55,567 bases of DNA. It comes from Branchiostoma floridae (Eukaryota > Chordata > Leptocardii > Amphioxiformes > Branchiostomatidae). The stretch lies in the NCBI RefSeq assembly GCF_000003815.2, contig NW_023365761.1, positions 64,001 through 119,567 on the forward strand, read 5' to 3'. The notes under the pieces are model-generated. The model was given only the letters and a program-made list of their open reading frames with translations. It made no database searches and had not been told where the DNA came from. The position numbers were made by a program, and so were the translations under genes. This document shows positions 12,445-24,232 of the stretch, one piece after another (position 1 is the first letter of the stretch; each line of letters opens with the position of its first letter).

Positions 12445-13477
12445 TTCTTAACCCCTCCCCTCCCGTGCCCCTCCCCCTCTCATTACGTTTTGGAACGTCC
12501 CGGCGGATTGTGACAGCAACAAACGGAGCAACACAGTTGGCACCAAGCTCCGAGTGGCCCACGCTGACAGCAAACCTTTCAGCGGGGTGTGCTTACGTAG
12601 GCTTTGGCTCAACCACGGACAGAAAACACCTTCTTATCGACTCTAATCGCCTCGTAGGGGCTGAATGATGTCCAAACCCGCAATCTCAATATCAAGCGGC
12701 TGTGCTCGTGAAGAAATGCCGCGAATGTTTGCACGCAAATGTGACGCTAGTTTTAGTCTAATCCCATATTTTGGAGAAGAACGGTGAACCTCGTACTAAG
12801 AATTTAAGCATATTTTGGGCATATTTTGTCGAAATTAGTGACAGATCACTCAATCAAAATGGCTAAACTCGGGCATAAAACGACACATACCTTTATACAT
12901 GCTGCTAAACGGCTTAAATGCCTCAAAACCCGTAAAATAAATATTTGACGACCAGATGCAAAATCTTGTCATAAGACCACAACGTTTTTGTTGATGTAAA
13001 AAGCAGATTACCTGAAGTGACTCCAGCACAAAAGGACACATGCCTTGTACACTTGCTAAACGCTTGTAAAGACCCAGCAAAGCGATATAACTAGTATTTT
13101 ACAGTTTGACAGTAAATTTAAAGAGCAGCACAGAAACCCACACCTCCCTCCCACCCAGCCGATTGGATTTAACCACAAGCATCGTAACCTTTACAGACGT
13201 AAAGAACTCTGCAACTAGCCAGGGGCGCTAACAAACGGAAACGAGCTAGAAAATTCACTGCTCGAGAAAGACAGAAACAAATGCCACGGGCCTTCAATGC
13301 CGCTGTAAATAAACTGCCTCTAATTCGCGCGAGGACCTTCTGACTCGCTCCCAAATATTTCCAAGTTCATGTGTCAGCTTAGTACGGACCAGATGCTCGG
13401 CGGAATGAAGGGAAAGTTCTCTGAATGTTAGAACATGGCAGGCATCCGAGTTTCCACCCCCCCCCCCTAGTTTTGCA

Positions 13478-13656
13478 CTCTCCAAGCAGAGGTTAGGCTC
13501 CGGTGTTTTTTTTTTCGTATTTTTTTAGGCTTTCTGTTTTGTACCGTTGTTTTAATGTTTCGCGGTCATAAAGAAAACGGTACAAAATAGAAAGCCCAAT
13601 AACCAAGGGTAAGAAAACGTCAAAAAACAGATGGAGCCTAACTTCTGCTTGGAGAG
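13478..13656. mobile_element. Foldback MITE with CTCTCCAAGCAGAGGTTAG ends
   Basis: Long palindrome: CTCTCCAAGCAGAGGTTAGG at the left, the complement at the right, and inner arms GGCTTTCTGTTTTGTACCGT and ACGGTACAAAATAGAAAGCC. The first 12 bases match the hAT-like ends above. No target duplication seen. Confidence 0.65.
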
Positions 13657-14267
13657 TATCCCCATTAGAGCATAGTGAAAAATGAATTAAAGGAGACCTC
13701 GTTTAAGTGATTGCCAAAGTCTCAATCACAGATTTTTTCTCCAGCAAAACCAAACAAAATAATAAGATAAAATGGAAACGTTCAGACCCTACTTGATTTT
13801 TGGAACAAAAATTGTAAACAGAGTGGAACAAAATTTTCATGGATAGAGAAGTATTTTGAAGGATTTAGGTGACACCATACAAGTAGTAGGCTTCTTTGAA
13901 AGGAAAGGCCTGCCACTTGAGTCCAAAATTTAGGGGATAAACTACGTGATACGTTTCCATAGCAACACGAGCTCTGGACACCGTCAGATCCAATCGCCAG
14001 CATCTCTACGTGTTCTTCACTTGCTTACATTATCTGGTATTTGTCAGGCTTTTACATACAATAGATATGTGTAACATAGTAGGTAGGCAGCTACTACAGT
14101 AAGGTTTTAACTAATATAAAAGAACAGCAAAAATGGTTCAAGGAGATCTAGACCTGTCTGTCAACCTATGCTTTCAGAGGCGGAAGTGAGGCTGTCAAAT
14201 ATTGTTGTTAACATAATCAAACGAGGTAAAATATCATTATGATCAGGGTACGTACAAGTAGAGTAAT

Positions 14268-14445
14268 AGAGTGGTTTCAAAAACGCTTCAAAGAACGACT
14301 ACAAAGCCATTTTTCAAATCCGAAGCAAAGGAAATATAAAAGTGGCTTCAGAGGCGCTTCAAAAACCATCTAGCAAGCTGTTTTCGAATCAAAAGGACAT
14401 ATGTAACGTTATAAGACTGACTTCAAAAACACTTCAAAAACCTTC
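14268..14445 (+). repeat. About 72-bp tandem repeat, three units
   Basis: GTGGTTTCAAAAACGCTTCA, GTGGCTTCAGAGGCGCTTCA and CTGACTTCAAAAACACTTCA start at about 14271, 14342 and 14417; each unit continues with an A-rich stretch. Confidence 0.65.
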
Positions 14446-16487
14446 TAGAAGTAGGAAGTCATTTTTCCAAAACAAAAGGGGGATGTGGTTAATGTGCCCA
14501 GTTGAAACAGTTACTCTCTGCGTTCAAAGGGGTGAATTGTGATCAGCTTAGGTTCATATAGTTGATACCAAAAAGGGCGACGTTTGTTTGTGAGACTAGA
14601 AGATAGGAAGAGGGTAAGGGGGCCCGCACTCGCGCGCTCAGACGACATCTGACGACTCCCAGCCGGCGAGGCCGGACGCACGGAAGGCGTGGAGAAATGC
14701 GACGCTTACATGGCACACTTACAACAATTTACAAACAAGATATTCCTCCGCACATGACAGGAATTTGGCTTCCACTATAGGCACCAGGAACACATCAAAA
14801 ACAGCCGCCGCCGAAATGAATTGTCGTTGCCACTTTTCAGTCTTACTCTTGAGGAGAGGGCTGGGGAAAATATGGCACAACTCATGTAGCCACTTTTCTT
14901 CGCTAAATTAACCCCAATTTGGCACGACTCGCAGACAAAACACGCAGTTATCTAAACCTTTTGGCTTCTAAGTAGCTAATTGAATAACTGAGCCAAAAGA
15001 AAGGTTTTGATCCAAAGCGGACACATCTCCTAGCCTGAGGGCTGGGGGGTCTTGACTGAGTCATATCCCATTGTGTTGCATCGGACGACATACTGGCGGC
15101 GATATTTACATGTATCTCTAACACGGTCAAAACAGGCAGCACTCGCGTTCCCACTTCAACATAACTTATCGTTCTAAGACTCCACAAACAAACTCCCTCC
15201 TTTACCCAAAACACTCCGCCAAATTATCAAGACTTTACACGGGTATTTGCGTTTACCTCGGTTAAAACAAGCGGATAGAACATGTATACGACAGGGAAAA
15301 GCCCAAGCAAAACAAACCTGTCCAGAGGCATGATAGAGCTACAGGTTCACAGCAACGCCTCGCCAAGAGCTTAGCTCACGTTTAATCGTCTTTCCAGAGA
15401 TCTCGCTGCAAGTGCTCCGGTGGAAAGACCTTGCAAAGCGCCGAACAGGACTCAAGACACGAGCGGGCTTCCTTCAGTGTTCTCCCGTCTGAAAAACAGC
15501 CACCTTTCCCCGGCTAGCGCTCCGCACAACGCCTCGGCACAAGTTTACCGGAAAGTCTAGAAGACTGTTTGAACAAGGAGATTCCTGCGCTCGCCTCAAG
15601 AATTTTCTCCTGACATCACCACTGCCCAAATTTGGAAGTCAGACCCGGGAAGGACCATAAGGCGACATTGACAACGCTGGCTTGTATCCAAGCATTCCTC
15701 AGGACGAGAAAGTTTGTTTTAAGTCCTGTGCGATCATAGTTAGATACACCTGCTATCAAACGTACAAAGTTTAGCTGCAGGGAAGGGAAAACTCGCTGAC
15801 TATGATGTCCTAGAGGGTGGGTTACCTCAGAAAAAACGTTTAAAGGTCCCAAGGGTCGTTACGGTTACAAGGACCACCTGTTTATCGTTTGTAAAACGGC
15901 TTCGGGGGTTGGTTAGGAAATTTACAAGCGAAATCTATAGGGAAGATAAAAGGGAGAACTGGAGGAACGAGCCCTAGTCATGGACCTGAAAGCTTGCAGC
16001 TTGAAGAATTCTGTAAAAAGTTCTCACGGGTGTATACTATATATGGTGCAAAACCAGAAGTTTGGAATTTTATCTATATTTTTGTCAGATCCTTTTTATG
16101 CCAATGGCTAGAATCGTTAACGTTCATATATTCACGCATATGATATACTAGAATGCCATATTAAGCTCATGGTTTCTGCCAAAGGAGTAGTTAAATAAAC
16201 AATGGTGAAGAAATATAGATATGATTTTTGTAACGTATGGATTTTTTGGGTGTATTTCTAAATCCTTTAGGTCATTGTCCAATACGTTGATCTCCAGATA
16301 CACAACAAACCATACATATCAATGGCCATGGCTGGGTTGATATATATACGTATACAGCATGTATTGATGAAAAGCACATTTTCTTATTTTGGACAGACAA
16401 GGCCGGCAAGGGTAATGTGGCACTACAGTCAATTTGATAAATTTTTTTCAACAGTGCCACATAAACAGAACAACAGGCTTCATGAGG

Positions 16488-16745
16488 TACAGCCTTTTTA
16501 GGTCGTTGGGGCAGTGGGTTGTTATCCACTGAGTGTAGGGCACGGTTTTGGAAAGCGGAACCCATCCCTCTCCTTCCACCACCTTTTACCTCCCCAACCG
16601 ATGTCAGGTACCCAACTTTACACCTGAGTAAAGTGAGGAAAGTCGTGAAAGTGCATTTCCTAAGGGCACAAGATCGGTAGCATGACAAGATTCGAACCCA
16701 GGATTTGTGGAGTCTTGGCCAAACTCCCTGCGTTGAAGCCCCTGC
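16488..16745 (-). mobile_element. tRNA-derived SINE with conserved core, copy 1
   Basis: On the minus strand: a tRNA-like head with B box GGTTCGAATCT (16698-16688), then the core TGTGCCCTTAGGAAATGCAC, CTTTCCTCACT and GGTGTAAA...GGTACCTG, then a body with GGTGGTGGAAGGAGAGGGAT and a tail of ACAACCCACTGCCCC. The core resembles the Nin-DC/Meta-type domain of metazoan SINEs (recollection). The 179-residue open frame across it is accidental. Confidence 0.7.
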
Positions 16746-17198
16746 AGTAAGATGGCTTTTTAGACATTGCTGAAAGGTGATATACAGAGTGTCCTTCTGA
16801 TACACTTTCAAGAGTCAGAAGAGTAATGCCCGCCCATCTCTCACGTCTGACTTCGTTTCCTGAGTTTGTTTGCATCTGTACGCTGAGCGCTAGCCTGACC
16901 AAGTACGCATGCTCGCCATGTCAACAACCTACAAACCACTCGCTTGTTCTTTTTAGGGCAGAAGATCCTAAAATACTTCGGCGAGGGGGAGGATCAGGGT
17001 TTTTGTATGAAAACACTCGTTTGAAACTTCAGTAGATTCAACAATTTGTTACAGATGTACATGTACATGTAAGTGTTTAGGTCATCTGGTTTGGGTTCAT
17101 TGAGAGCATTGCCGGCCCACAGACTGGCTGTACATTCTCTGAACTTCATCGTAGCACAGTTGAGTCAAGTTGTAACAGTTATGGTGTTTCATCGTTTG

Positions 17199-17465
17199 CC
17201 CCCCCCCCCCCCAAACCCAGACGTCTTGGATTAGAATCACTTAACATGCCACCGATGTTGTGCTCTTGAAAAAGGCACTTATACGACTTTCCTCATTCCC
17301 CAAGGTGTAAAAAATGGTATGTGGAGTAATAGTCGGTGGAAGGAGAGGGTTGGGCTCCGCCTTCCAATTCTGTGGCCCAGATGATGGATTCTCCTGTCGG
17401 CTGTCGACAGACACAGTGGGTAACAACCAACAGTTCTTACGGCCTCAAAAAGGCTATCGGACGAG
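17199..17465 (+). mobile_element. tRNA-derived SINE, copy 2
   Basis: Same family on the plus strand: TTGTGCTCTTGAAAAAGGCA, CGACTTTCCTCATTC, GGTGTAAAA, then GGTGGAAGGAGAGGGTTGGG and ACACAGTGGGTAACAACCAA. The tRNA-like head is decayed (TCTTGGATTAGAATCAC instead of a B box). Confidence 0.65.
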
Positions 17466-18049
17466 CTTTAGTTGTTGTTTTTGTTACAAATCTTTACAAC
17501 GGATTCCAGCTTTTGCCATGTGACAATTTCCGAAAATATTTTTTTTACAAATGTTTGCACACAAGCTCTATAAACCGTTATTGATGGATAATATGTTGAT
17601 GACGGTTACATATCAAGGTAAAATAATATCCAAGGACAATTGGAAAATTTCACTTCAATAATGCCCGCCTCCCCCTCAAGGTCAAACGTGGTTGCCATAA
17701 CGACAGAGAACAACAAATCGGTCAGACATGTCGCCATATCTGCAGTATCTGTGTCGGTATTTGGTGTGTCTGACTAGGGGTACGGTACGGCATATGTTGA
17801 CAAGCCGCCGGAAGCCGCAAAGACTGAGACGGAAAGAAACTGGCACGAAACCACTGGTGCGGAATATCTGACCAACTTCTGTCTGAATCGCATGAACAAG
17901 GAACCGTTCTCACAGACATCACGTGATGTACACATAACGTTACGAATACCCCTTGTTTGTTTCTAAACAAAAGCTATATAAATAGAAAGTTGTAACTGGA
18001 CTAAAATCGTTTTATGAAAAGGTGTCTAAAATTAAATGGTTGCAATTGA

Positions 18050-18182
18050 GGCGTCTCTTTCACACCTCCGAGTACGCATGTGCAGTGCCAGGAATTGTGG
18101 GTAATATATCAAAGGTAAAGACCTACATCACCCACAATTCCTGGCGATGCACCTGCGTACTCGAAAGTGTGAAGGAGCTTAT
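18050..18182. mobile_element. Foldback element with CGAGTACGCA arms
   Basis: Arms of about 50 nt: TCACACCTCCGAGTACGCAT with GCCAGGAATTGTGGGTAAT, and the complement (ATCACCCACAATTCCTGGCG, GCGTACTCGAAAGTGTGA). The loop is about 22 nt. No target duplication identified. Confidence 0.6.
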
Positions 18183-18308
18183 TGCTAGCGACTTGACTTG
18201 GATTGTTCCATTCAGACCATTTGTTATCGATGTTAAATGTTTATGATTGTTACCGTGTGATCTGTACTAAGCTTAGTGGGGCAAAAATGTGCAATAGAGG
18301 TCTTCATT

Positions 18309-18578
18309 CATTCTATTCATCATCATCATCATCCGGGCGTGCTAGTTGCACAGATGGACATGACTCTCCCCCCATCCTTCCCTATCCTCCATAGCCTTGG
18401 CCAGATCTTCAGTCGAGCAGCCAGTATCTTCACAAGGTTGATGTAGATATGTTTTACGTGGTCTACCTCTGCTCGCATGACCATGTTTGGGAGTCCACAA
18501 CAGAACGTCACTAATGATCTCATCTTTACTCCGCCATGCGTGACCAGCAAACCTCAGCCTTCTTTCTCGTATGACTAA
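18309..18578 (-). pseudogene. RTE-like LINE, 3' end of ORF2 and tail
   Basis: Read on the minus strand from about 18578, an open frame of 79 codons ends at TAG 18344-18342. It encodes IRERRLRFAGHAWRSKDEII, then LLWTPKHGHASRGRPRKTYL, then CEDTGCSTEDLAKAMEDREG and a short end. This is the characteristic C-terminal tail of RTE-type non-LTR retrotransposon polyproteins (GHAWR, GRPxKTY, EDL..AMEDRxGW), known to me by pattern. After the stop comes a very short 3' UTR and a (GAT)n tail, also typical of RTE. The endonuclease and reverse transcriptase domains are missing, so this is a dead 5'-truncated copy in intron 1 of the caldesmon-like gene. A different-frame open frame over the same bases is a shadow. 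Confidence 0.75.
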
Positions 18579-19455
18579 TATAATGAGATGACGGTGGTAG
18601 ATCTCAATACAACAGTTTTTTTTTTTTGTAGGATGTGTTCTCCAAGAGATGTTAAGTTAAAAGCTGCCCGTAGCATCTTAGTGTAGTTGCCGTCCTATTC
18701 CTACTACGATTTATTTTCAGATTTTCTAGTATTGCAGGTCTTTGAACCTCGTCTACCAGATGTATTGTGTAAGAGTGGGTCTAAGGGTTAGCCAAACTTC
18801 ACGGGTGGGGTTTTATTGCTGAGATTTACTCCTCCACTAGATCCCATGTTTTATGGAGATAATCCCCAAATTTGATAGTTCCGGGTAGGTTCAGGGTTAT
18901 GGTCGGTCGGTGGCCGAGGGTTATCTTATTGAAACCACCGGTTGACTTTTCTTCTTGCAAAAGATTAGAGTTCAAATTTATCCAATACCAGTACCGTCTT
19001 TTAACACAGACGCGGCCTTTTACTAGGTGTTTTCTTGCACATTCTTAGCAAACATCCCCCTGCAGTTGAAGACTGTATTGGGCGAAGAGGGGACTTTTGA
19101 AACAAATCATCATCGGAATTTCAAAAGAAAACTGCACGCACCTCACAATATTCAAAGATTTTACACGTGGGCTGTCATGGTGATTGATAGAATGTTGAGG
19201 TTGAGGGTCCACAACATTGGTTTGTTGACCTTTGAACTAAAAAATACCAATGATGTTCACGCAAGGGCCGGGGATATTTAGTTTGGAAAACGTTAAAATT
19301 ATGAACTTTTCATATTTACAAAACAGGAACGTTTCCATAACCAGATTTGCATAATTGAGATGCCCAAGGGCCATATGCTATATATCTTTTTGATAAAAAT
19401 TGGAACTAACTGATTGTATTTTATATAGTATAGTAAAATCAAACATCATTCTCAC

Positions 19456-19517
19456 CTTTCTTCTTCTCTGCGCTTGCGCCGTTCCTCTCGTCGGCGCGTC
19501 AACTCGTCAATGTCCAT
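19456..19517 (-). CDS. Caldesmon-like protein, first coding exon
   Basis: The coding part is 62 nt and starts at ATG 19517-19515 in a strong Kozak context (CTCACCATGG). It encodes about 20 residues beginning MDIDELTRRREERRKRREE, then AG before a consensus donor (GTGAG at 19455-19451), so the exon ends in phase 2. The next exon on this strand (11879 downwards) begins with the single base that completes an Arg codon. The joined head (RRREERRKRREEERLAAQ, then an acidic stretch, then [15 protein letters not shown]) has the order and composition of the vertebrate caldesmon N-terminus, which binds myosin. That family assignment is from recollection of the pattern, not a search. A possible acceptor (CTCCAG) lies at 19541-19540, so a 22-nt 5' UTR containing TCACGTGA may belong to this exon and an upstream non-coding exon may exist. 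Intron 1 is about 7.6 kb. Confidence 0.7.
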
Positions 19518-20310
19518 GGTGAGCTATCGTTCACGTGACCTGGAGAACGAGAATCGGCGAGAGTTTTGGTACAAGCAAAAAACTATAACATTCATAACCA
19601 TCGCTAATTTCATACAAGCCACGTGCACCCACCCACACAAACAAACGCATAAAAACAATGAAGATCAAGAACATAACTTGCTCAGAATACACAAGATAGA
19701 AAACCTTATGTTCTACTGCAGTGCCAAGACAAGCCACAAGGGGGAGCAGGATCTAATTATCTCTTCGATAGGAGAAGACTTAAACCAGGTTCCGAAGTTC
19801 ACGACAATCTATCGACAGGTTTTTTTTAGTTACGCCTTTTAAATTCATGCATACATACATGTGCGACCATAAAACATAAACTTCTAGGGGAAGGTAATAA
19901 TTAAGTTATATTCCATATTTGTCACAAAGAACTAACAAGTAATATCATGCTAGGTGTAGGGGGAGGGGGGCAGAGCATATCCATTCCACTATCGTCTCTC
20001 TCGGGGTGTTTTTTGTTTATTTGTCTCGCTCTCAAAAACCATAAATACATGACAATGAATTATAAAAATAACATATTAGTGCAAGGGAGGGGTGTTGTTG
20101 GTGAGCTATCGTTCACGTGACATACAAAACGAGAATCGGCGAGACCTTTGGTACACGCTCAAAAACATGATGACCATCGCCATTTTCCAAATTAAGTTTA
20201 ATATATTCCACACTTGGTATGGAGAAGTGACAATTTATAGCTGCATGTGTGCTAGGTGTATGGGGAGGGGGGCTCAGGGGGGCAGAACATATTTACTTCA
20301 TTATCGCTGC
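19515..20310. repeat. Partial duplication of the exon-1 region
   Basis: GGTGAGCTATCGTTCACGTG with GAGAACGAGAATCGGCGAGA at 19518-19565 returns at 20098-20145 (GGTGAGCTATCGTTCACGTG, AACGAGAATCGGCGAGACCT). Downstream, TGCTAGGTGTAGGGGGAGGG near 19950 returns near 20250. The second copy lacks the ATG and the acceptor AG, so it is a non-coding duplicate of the 5' UTR side of the caldesmon-like exon 1. Confidence 0.65.
19680..19870 (-). mobile_element. Helentron-like element copy (decayed)
   Basis: Inverted: TCAGAATACACAAGATAGAA, ATGTTCTACTGCAGTGCCAA, CGAAGTTCACGACAATCTAT. No microsatellite remains. Confidence 0.4.
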
Positions 20311-20479
20311 CATGTCTGTCTATCGCGAGCTGTTGTTGAGCCAAGGTGGAGATTTAAACCACACGGGCATTTCGACAAGACACCAGCGATTACGGCTACA
20401 GATTGGACGTGACAAATTCGTGTGGCAGGACCAACTGATACACACGTGGTCCTGGTTGAAGCAGTGGTAAGGCCACAGC

Positions 20480-21290
20480 AAGTAAATTTTATGGATGGCA
20501 TCCTATGCAGAATGCAAAAACAATGAGATAGTGCGAAAATAAAAGCAACATAGGTAAAAAAAATAAGATGGCTAAATATTTAGAATAGACATCATAAACG
20601 TCGTCCTATGCATAATGCAAAAATAATGAGATTGGGCGAAAATAAAAACAAGATGGGTAAAAACAAACAAGATGGCTATTATTTTTAGAATAGACACCAT
20701 AATCGTCGTAACAAGATTTGAAGTGACACAGCGTGGCATCACAACTAACAAGGCATTCATTTTTGTATCAAAGAAGTGAACTAGTGTATTAAAAGTACAC
20801 TGGTATCACTTGCCAAGTTGGCAACAACATTCATGGCTTCCATATTGGTTGCGCCTTTACAACTATCCAACAAGTTTCTCTTCTGAAACTATAGTCATGG
20901 CTACCTCTCTAGTGTCACTTCTACAAGTATAATCACTTAGGTTACAGCACAACATGATTGTCCATTTCTGTCTACCTGACCATCCCGAAAGAGGAAAAAG
21001 ATCTTTTTTTTCTTCTGAAATCATGCGAAAATTAATGAGCGCGCTGATGTCATCCATAAAATTTAGCTTGCTGTGGCCTAATCATATATCCCACACGGGG
21101 GAGGGGATGTTCCTCATGCGACCTGTCTGCCACTAGCAACCCTACAGGAGACCAAGAATATCCACCCGTGCCAAGATTCGAGGACAAAGTAATAAATTGT
21201 AAAGGTCCTACAAAGTGGAAATCACGAACGTGTGCGCATTGATACGGACCCGTTCAATGGAAAAATGCCTTTTTGGAAGAATGATCGTTC
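20480..21290. other. No gene seen; diverged repeats
   Basis: Two diverged copies of an A-rich unit with AGAATAGACATCATAAACGT and AGAATAGACACCATAATCGT, related to the CACAGCAAGTAAATTTTATG family. Confidence 0.5.
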
Positions 21291-21298
21291 CCTAATTG

Positions 21299-21442
21299 TA
21301 GTTCCCTCAAAGTATCAAAAGCTGGCCAAGGCGTATATCTGGCACCGGGTGCCCGTTTACCTCCCTTTGGCCGGCTGTACTCCTTGGCCAACTTTGATAC
21401 TACATGTATCTCTAAGGCACCGTAGGGTCTGCTTCGAGACTA
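21299..21442. mobile_element. hAT-like MITE, copy 4
   Basis: The left end is degraded (TAGTTCCC); the right end is GGGTCTGCTTCGAGACTA. The flanking duplication CCCTAATTG is perfect (21290-21298 and 21443-21451). Inner arms AAGTATCAAAAGCTGGCCAA and TTGGCCAACTTTGATACTA match copies 1 and 3. Confidence 0.75.
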
Positions 21443-21479
21443 CCCTAATTGTAAGCATTAAGCATTGCCGTGTATAGAA

Positions 21480-21640
21480 TGGATGAATGAATCAATGGCT
21501 GGCTGGATGAATGGAAATGGGTGAATTACTGAGTGAATGAACTACTGAATGAATGAATGAAGTATATTCATTCTTTCAGTCATCCAGCCGTTCATTAATT
21601 CATTCATGGATTCATTCATGCCCTACTAGTATACTAGGGC
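21480..21640. repeat. ATGA-rich imperfect palindrome
   Basis: GAATGAATGA runs on the left face TTCATTCATT runs on the right, so the stretch can fold on itself. Directly right of the hAT-like MITE copy 4. Confidence 0.6.
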
Positions 21641-21891
21641 TACATGCAATCGTTAGATGCCCAGACATTGACAAGAAAACTTTGCCTTGATTTATCTTTA
21701 TCTCAATCTTTTCACTTCTAAAACATGTATAGATAAACAAATTTAAACAGAGTTATGCTAGAGACGATGATAAACAAACACACAATAAATAACACCTTAA
21801 TTAACATCTAAAACATTATTTATATGCCAGAAAACGATGCATTCTATCGTCCTTGTAATTTGTAAAAGTTGAAACACTTCTTTCTGTACAT

Positions 21892-22067
21892 TTAAGGAAC
21901 TGTGTATCCGGATGATGTGAACTTTGACACAGTGGAATTTCCGTTTCGCTGAATCTCAAAAACATTTGCGTAAAAATAAACGACGTCTTCGGGGTCACCT
22001 AGCAACGTACCAAGCGCGCGTCCAGGCCATGTCTTAGAATTCGGATATTTTCTTTGAATACGGCTGG
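21892..22067 (-). other. Possible terminal exon, unknown product
   Basis: After a pyrimidine-rich stretch and a possible AG near 22068, a frame reads SRIQRKYPNSKTWPGRALG, TLLGDPEDVVYFYANVFEI and ends SSGYTVP, then TAA. The composition is protein-like and more GC-rich than its surroundings, but no partner exon or family was recognised. Confidence 0.2.
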
Positions 22068-22887
22068 CTTCAGTTGAAGTAAATATTGCGAAGAGAAGAA
22101 ACTTTTTTTTTTCTAAATGGTGCATTGAAAGGTGATGCGAGAAAAAATAAGTGGACGTTTATTTTGAAACTTAGATAGTCCGTGCCATACATGATTTTCT
22201 AACTACACGAAGAAAGACATGTGTATGCAGTTATATTGAAGTTCATCTGAGGCAACTCTATTTAATATCGTAAGCAAATTCCATCGATAAAAAAGTGCAT
22301 ATTGTAAGATTTTGTATTTTGCTGTCTTTCGAATTCATGTCATACTTTTGCATTATGGATCATATTCAATGTATATATGCGTCACACAAATCCAATTTGG
22401 CAAGCTCAAATATCTCCATCCAAACGATAGGTCGTCATACGGAGCTGTCAATCATTCCGGTAATTGACCCCTATCGACCACCTCAGGAATGCTGCCCGAC
22501 GTCACGCAAGATGGGTCCCCAATGCAATCTGTTTACCCGCAAGGGGGCGCGCTTGTCAAGTCTGTTTACACTCTTAACCTCCCGCAAACTACAGATAGAG
22601 GGACTTGAGAATCAGCCACATTTTCAAGAATAAAAAGTTAAACCGGTACAAGCGACCACCTCTACAAAAGGACCACCTGTCCATTGATATACAGTCAAAT
22701 TTGTACATGTACTAATGAGTAGTTACCACCTGTACACCTGTCCAGTGTGACCGCTTTTTGCTGCTCACTTGGACAATTTTTCCCATTGACACACGCATAT
22801 CCAGATGTCTATAGTATACACCTGTCTGCATAGACCAGATTGTAATTCTTCTGGGGCAGTTTTGACTGTATCTAAAATCGCCCTATT

Positions 22888-23389
22888 CTAATGTCCTGAA
22901 ATTCTGAAAACGTTATCGAAAATTCTAGCCTTAGTGTCATCCTCCTTTGCGTAAGCTCTCTCCAACACAAGTTGGTATAAGTTTAGATAGGCACAAGCGT
23001 AGCCTAACGAGGACGGTACCCAGGCTATCTGATATTTCAAGACATACAAAAAAACATGGTAAATCCAATACTCAGCTAAAGGTGACACTACTTCGTGTGA
23101 GACAGCTATAAGACAATCTCCGAGCAAAAGAAATAAGTCCCTCAGCTGCAAGTCTTTAATATGGCACCTGGAGTATTTACAGGTGACCTAGATAGACTAA
23201 AAGAGCTGTATCTTCGCAAAGGGTGTGACGCTCGACTGTGTCTTCCAACACGCGTAAAGAAACCAAACTCTCTTCTACAATAGCTCTCATTTCTTGAGAA
23301 CCATCGCAGCTGTACAGAGCCAGCTGACCCGAACACTTCCGATAAGATACGAAAACGCACGAGTGGCCGATTACGAATAATGAGCGCAA
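22888..23389 (-). other. Two overlapping unexplained open frames
   Basis: An upstream frame (ATG near 23290; MRAIVEESLVSLRVLEDTVE, then HTLCEDTALLVYLGHL) and a downstream frame without its own good ATG (DLQLRDLFLLLGDCLIAVSH and onward to 22888) would join only by a +1 shift near 23175. A TATAAAA lies upstream on this strand at 23451-23445. Against coding: part of the second frame (22988-23020) resembles the TAGCCTGGGTACC ends of local MITEs. I do not recognise either peptide. It may be a degraded gene or chance. Confidence 0.2.
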
Positions 23390-24232
23390 TGAAACGCAAC
23401 TGAAACACTTGAATGAAAACAGGTGCAGCCAGTGAGTTTCTCCGTTTTATAAGCGTTCAGCCTTAAACCTTGTCCCTGACCTATGCCTATACATTCCGAA
23501 CTGTGAAAATTGTCTTGTCATCGGCTAAAAATAGCACAGTTTCAGCATGTTGGGATGTGCTATTCTCATCCTATAAAACAACGCACACAGTCGCCTTGTG
23601 TTTTTCTTTAAAATTTAAGCCAATGAGAATTCTACATGACATCTTATCCGTAGCACCTGGCAAGACTGAAAATATAATGGGTGTTTCCTAAATTTTAAAG
23701 TTTACAAATTCCATCAAAACTGTCCAAAAAGACCACTCAGAAGACCAAAAGAAAATGCTCTACATGGACAGGTAGCGTTCTTACTGCTTGTGTCAATGGG
23801 AAAATTATCTAAGGGACAAGCCAAAATGTCACATTAGCCAGGTGGTCCTTGTGCAGAGGTTTGATACTGACTGTATACTGGCACTGCCTTTTGGAGAGCT
23901 GTGTGCTAAACCCATGCCCTTCCTTCTTTACACGGACACAAAAGACAAGGTCTTTTTTCAAACGGACCTTATATAACGGGACTATGTTTTCTGTTTTGTT
24001 TACGACTCAAAACACGTCACCCGCGGAGAACTCCATCAAAGCAGTCCGCGACCAGGGCTCGTTTACAGACACGGACTGGGGCTGAAAAAACACCGAACCC
24101 TCGGGGTAAACAAAGGGGCGTTTCAACAAGGGGATCCCGCATTCCTGCACGCTGTTCTACACGAAAAAAGATCGGGGGCAAAGACGACACTTAAAGGGAC
24201 ACTGGAGTGTGTTTTCAATGGGGTCCTGAGAA

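Larger units (their letters stand above)
12453..16487. other. Intronic, no exon seen
   Basis: Part of intron 1 of the caldesmon-like gene. A MITE and a 72-bp repeat are listed separately. 15360-15560 is relatively CpG-rich and might hold an alternative promoter for an isoform starting at MAEEEDAL, which is speculation. Confidence 0.4.

Noticed and set aside
16686-16702. tRNA gene suggested by GGTTCGAATCT
   Set aside because: No cloverleaf stems; the B box belongs to a SINE head.
16272-16811. 179-residue minus-strand open frame
   Set aside because: It runs straight through a SINE including its tRNA-like head; no protein domain.
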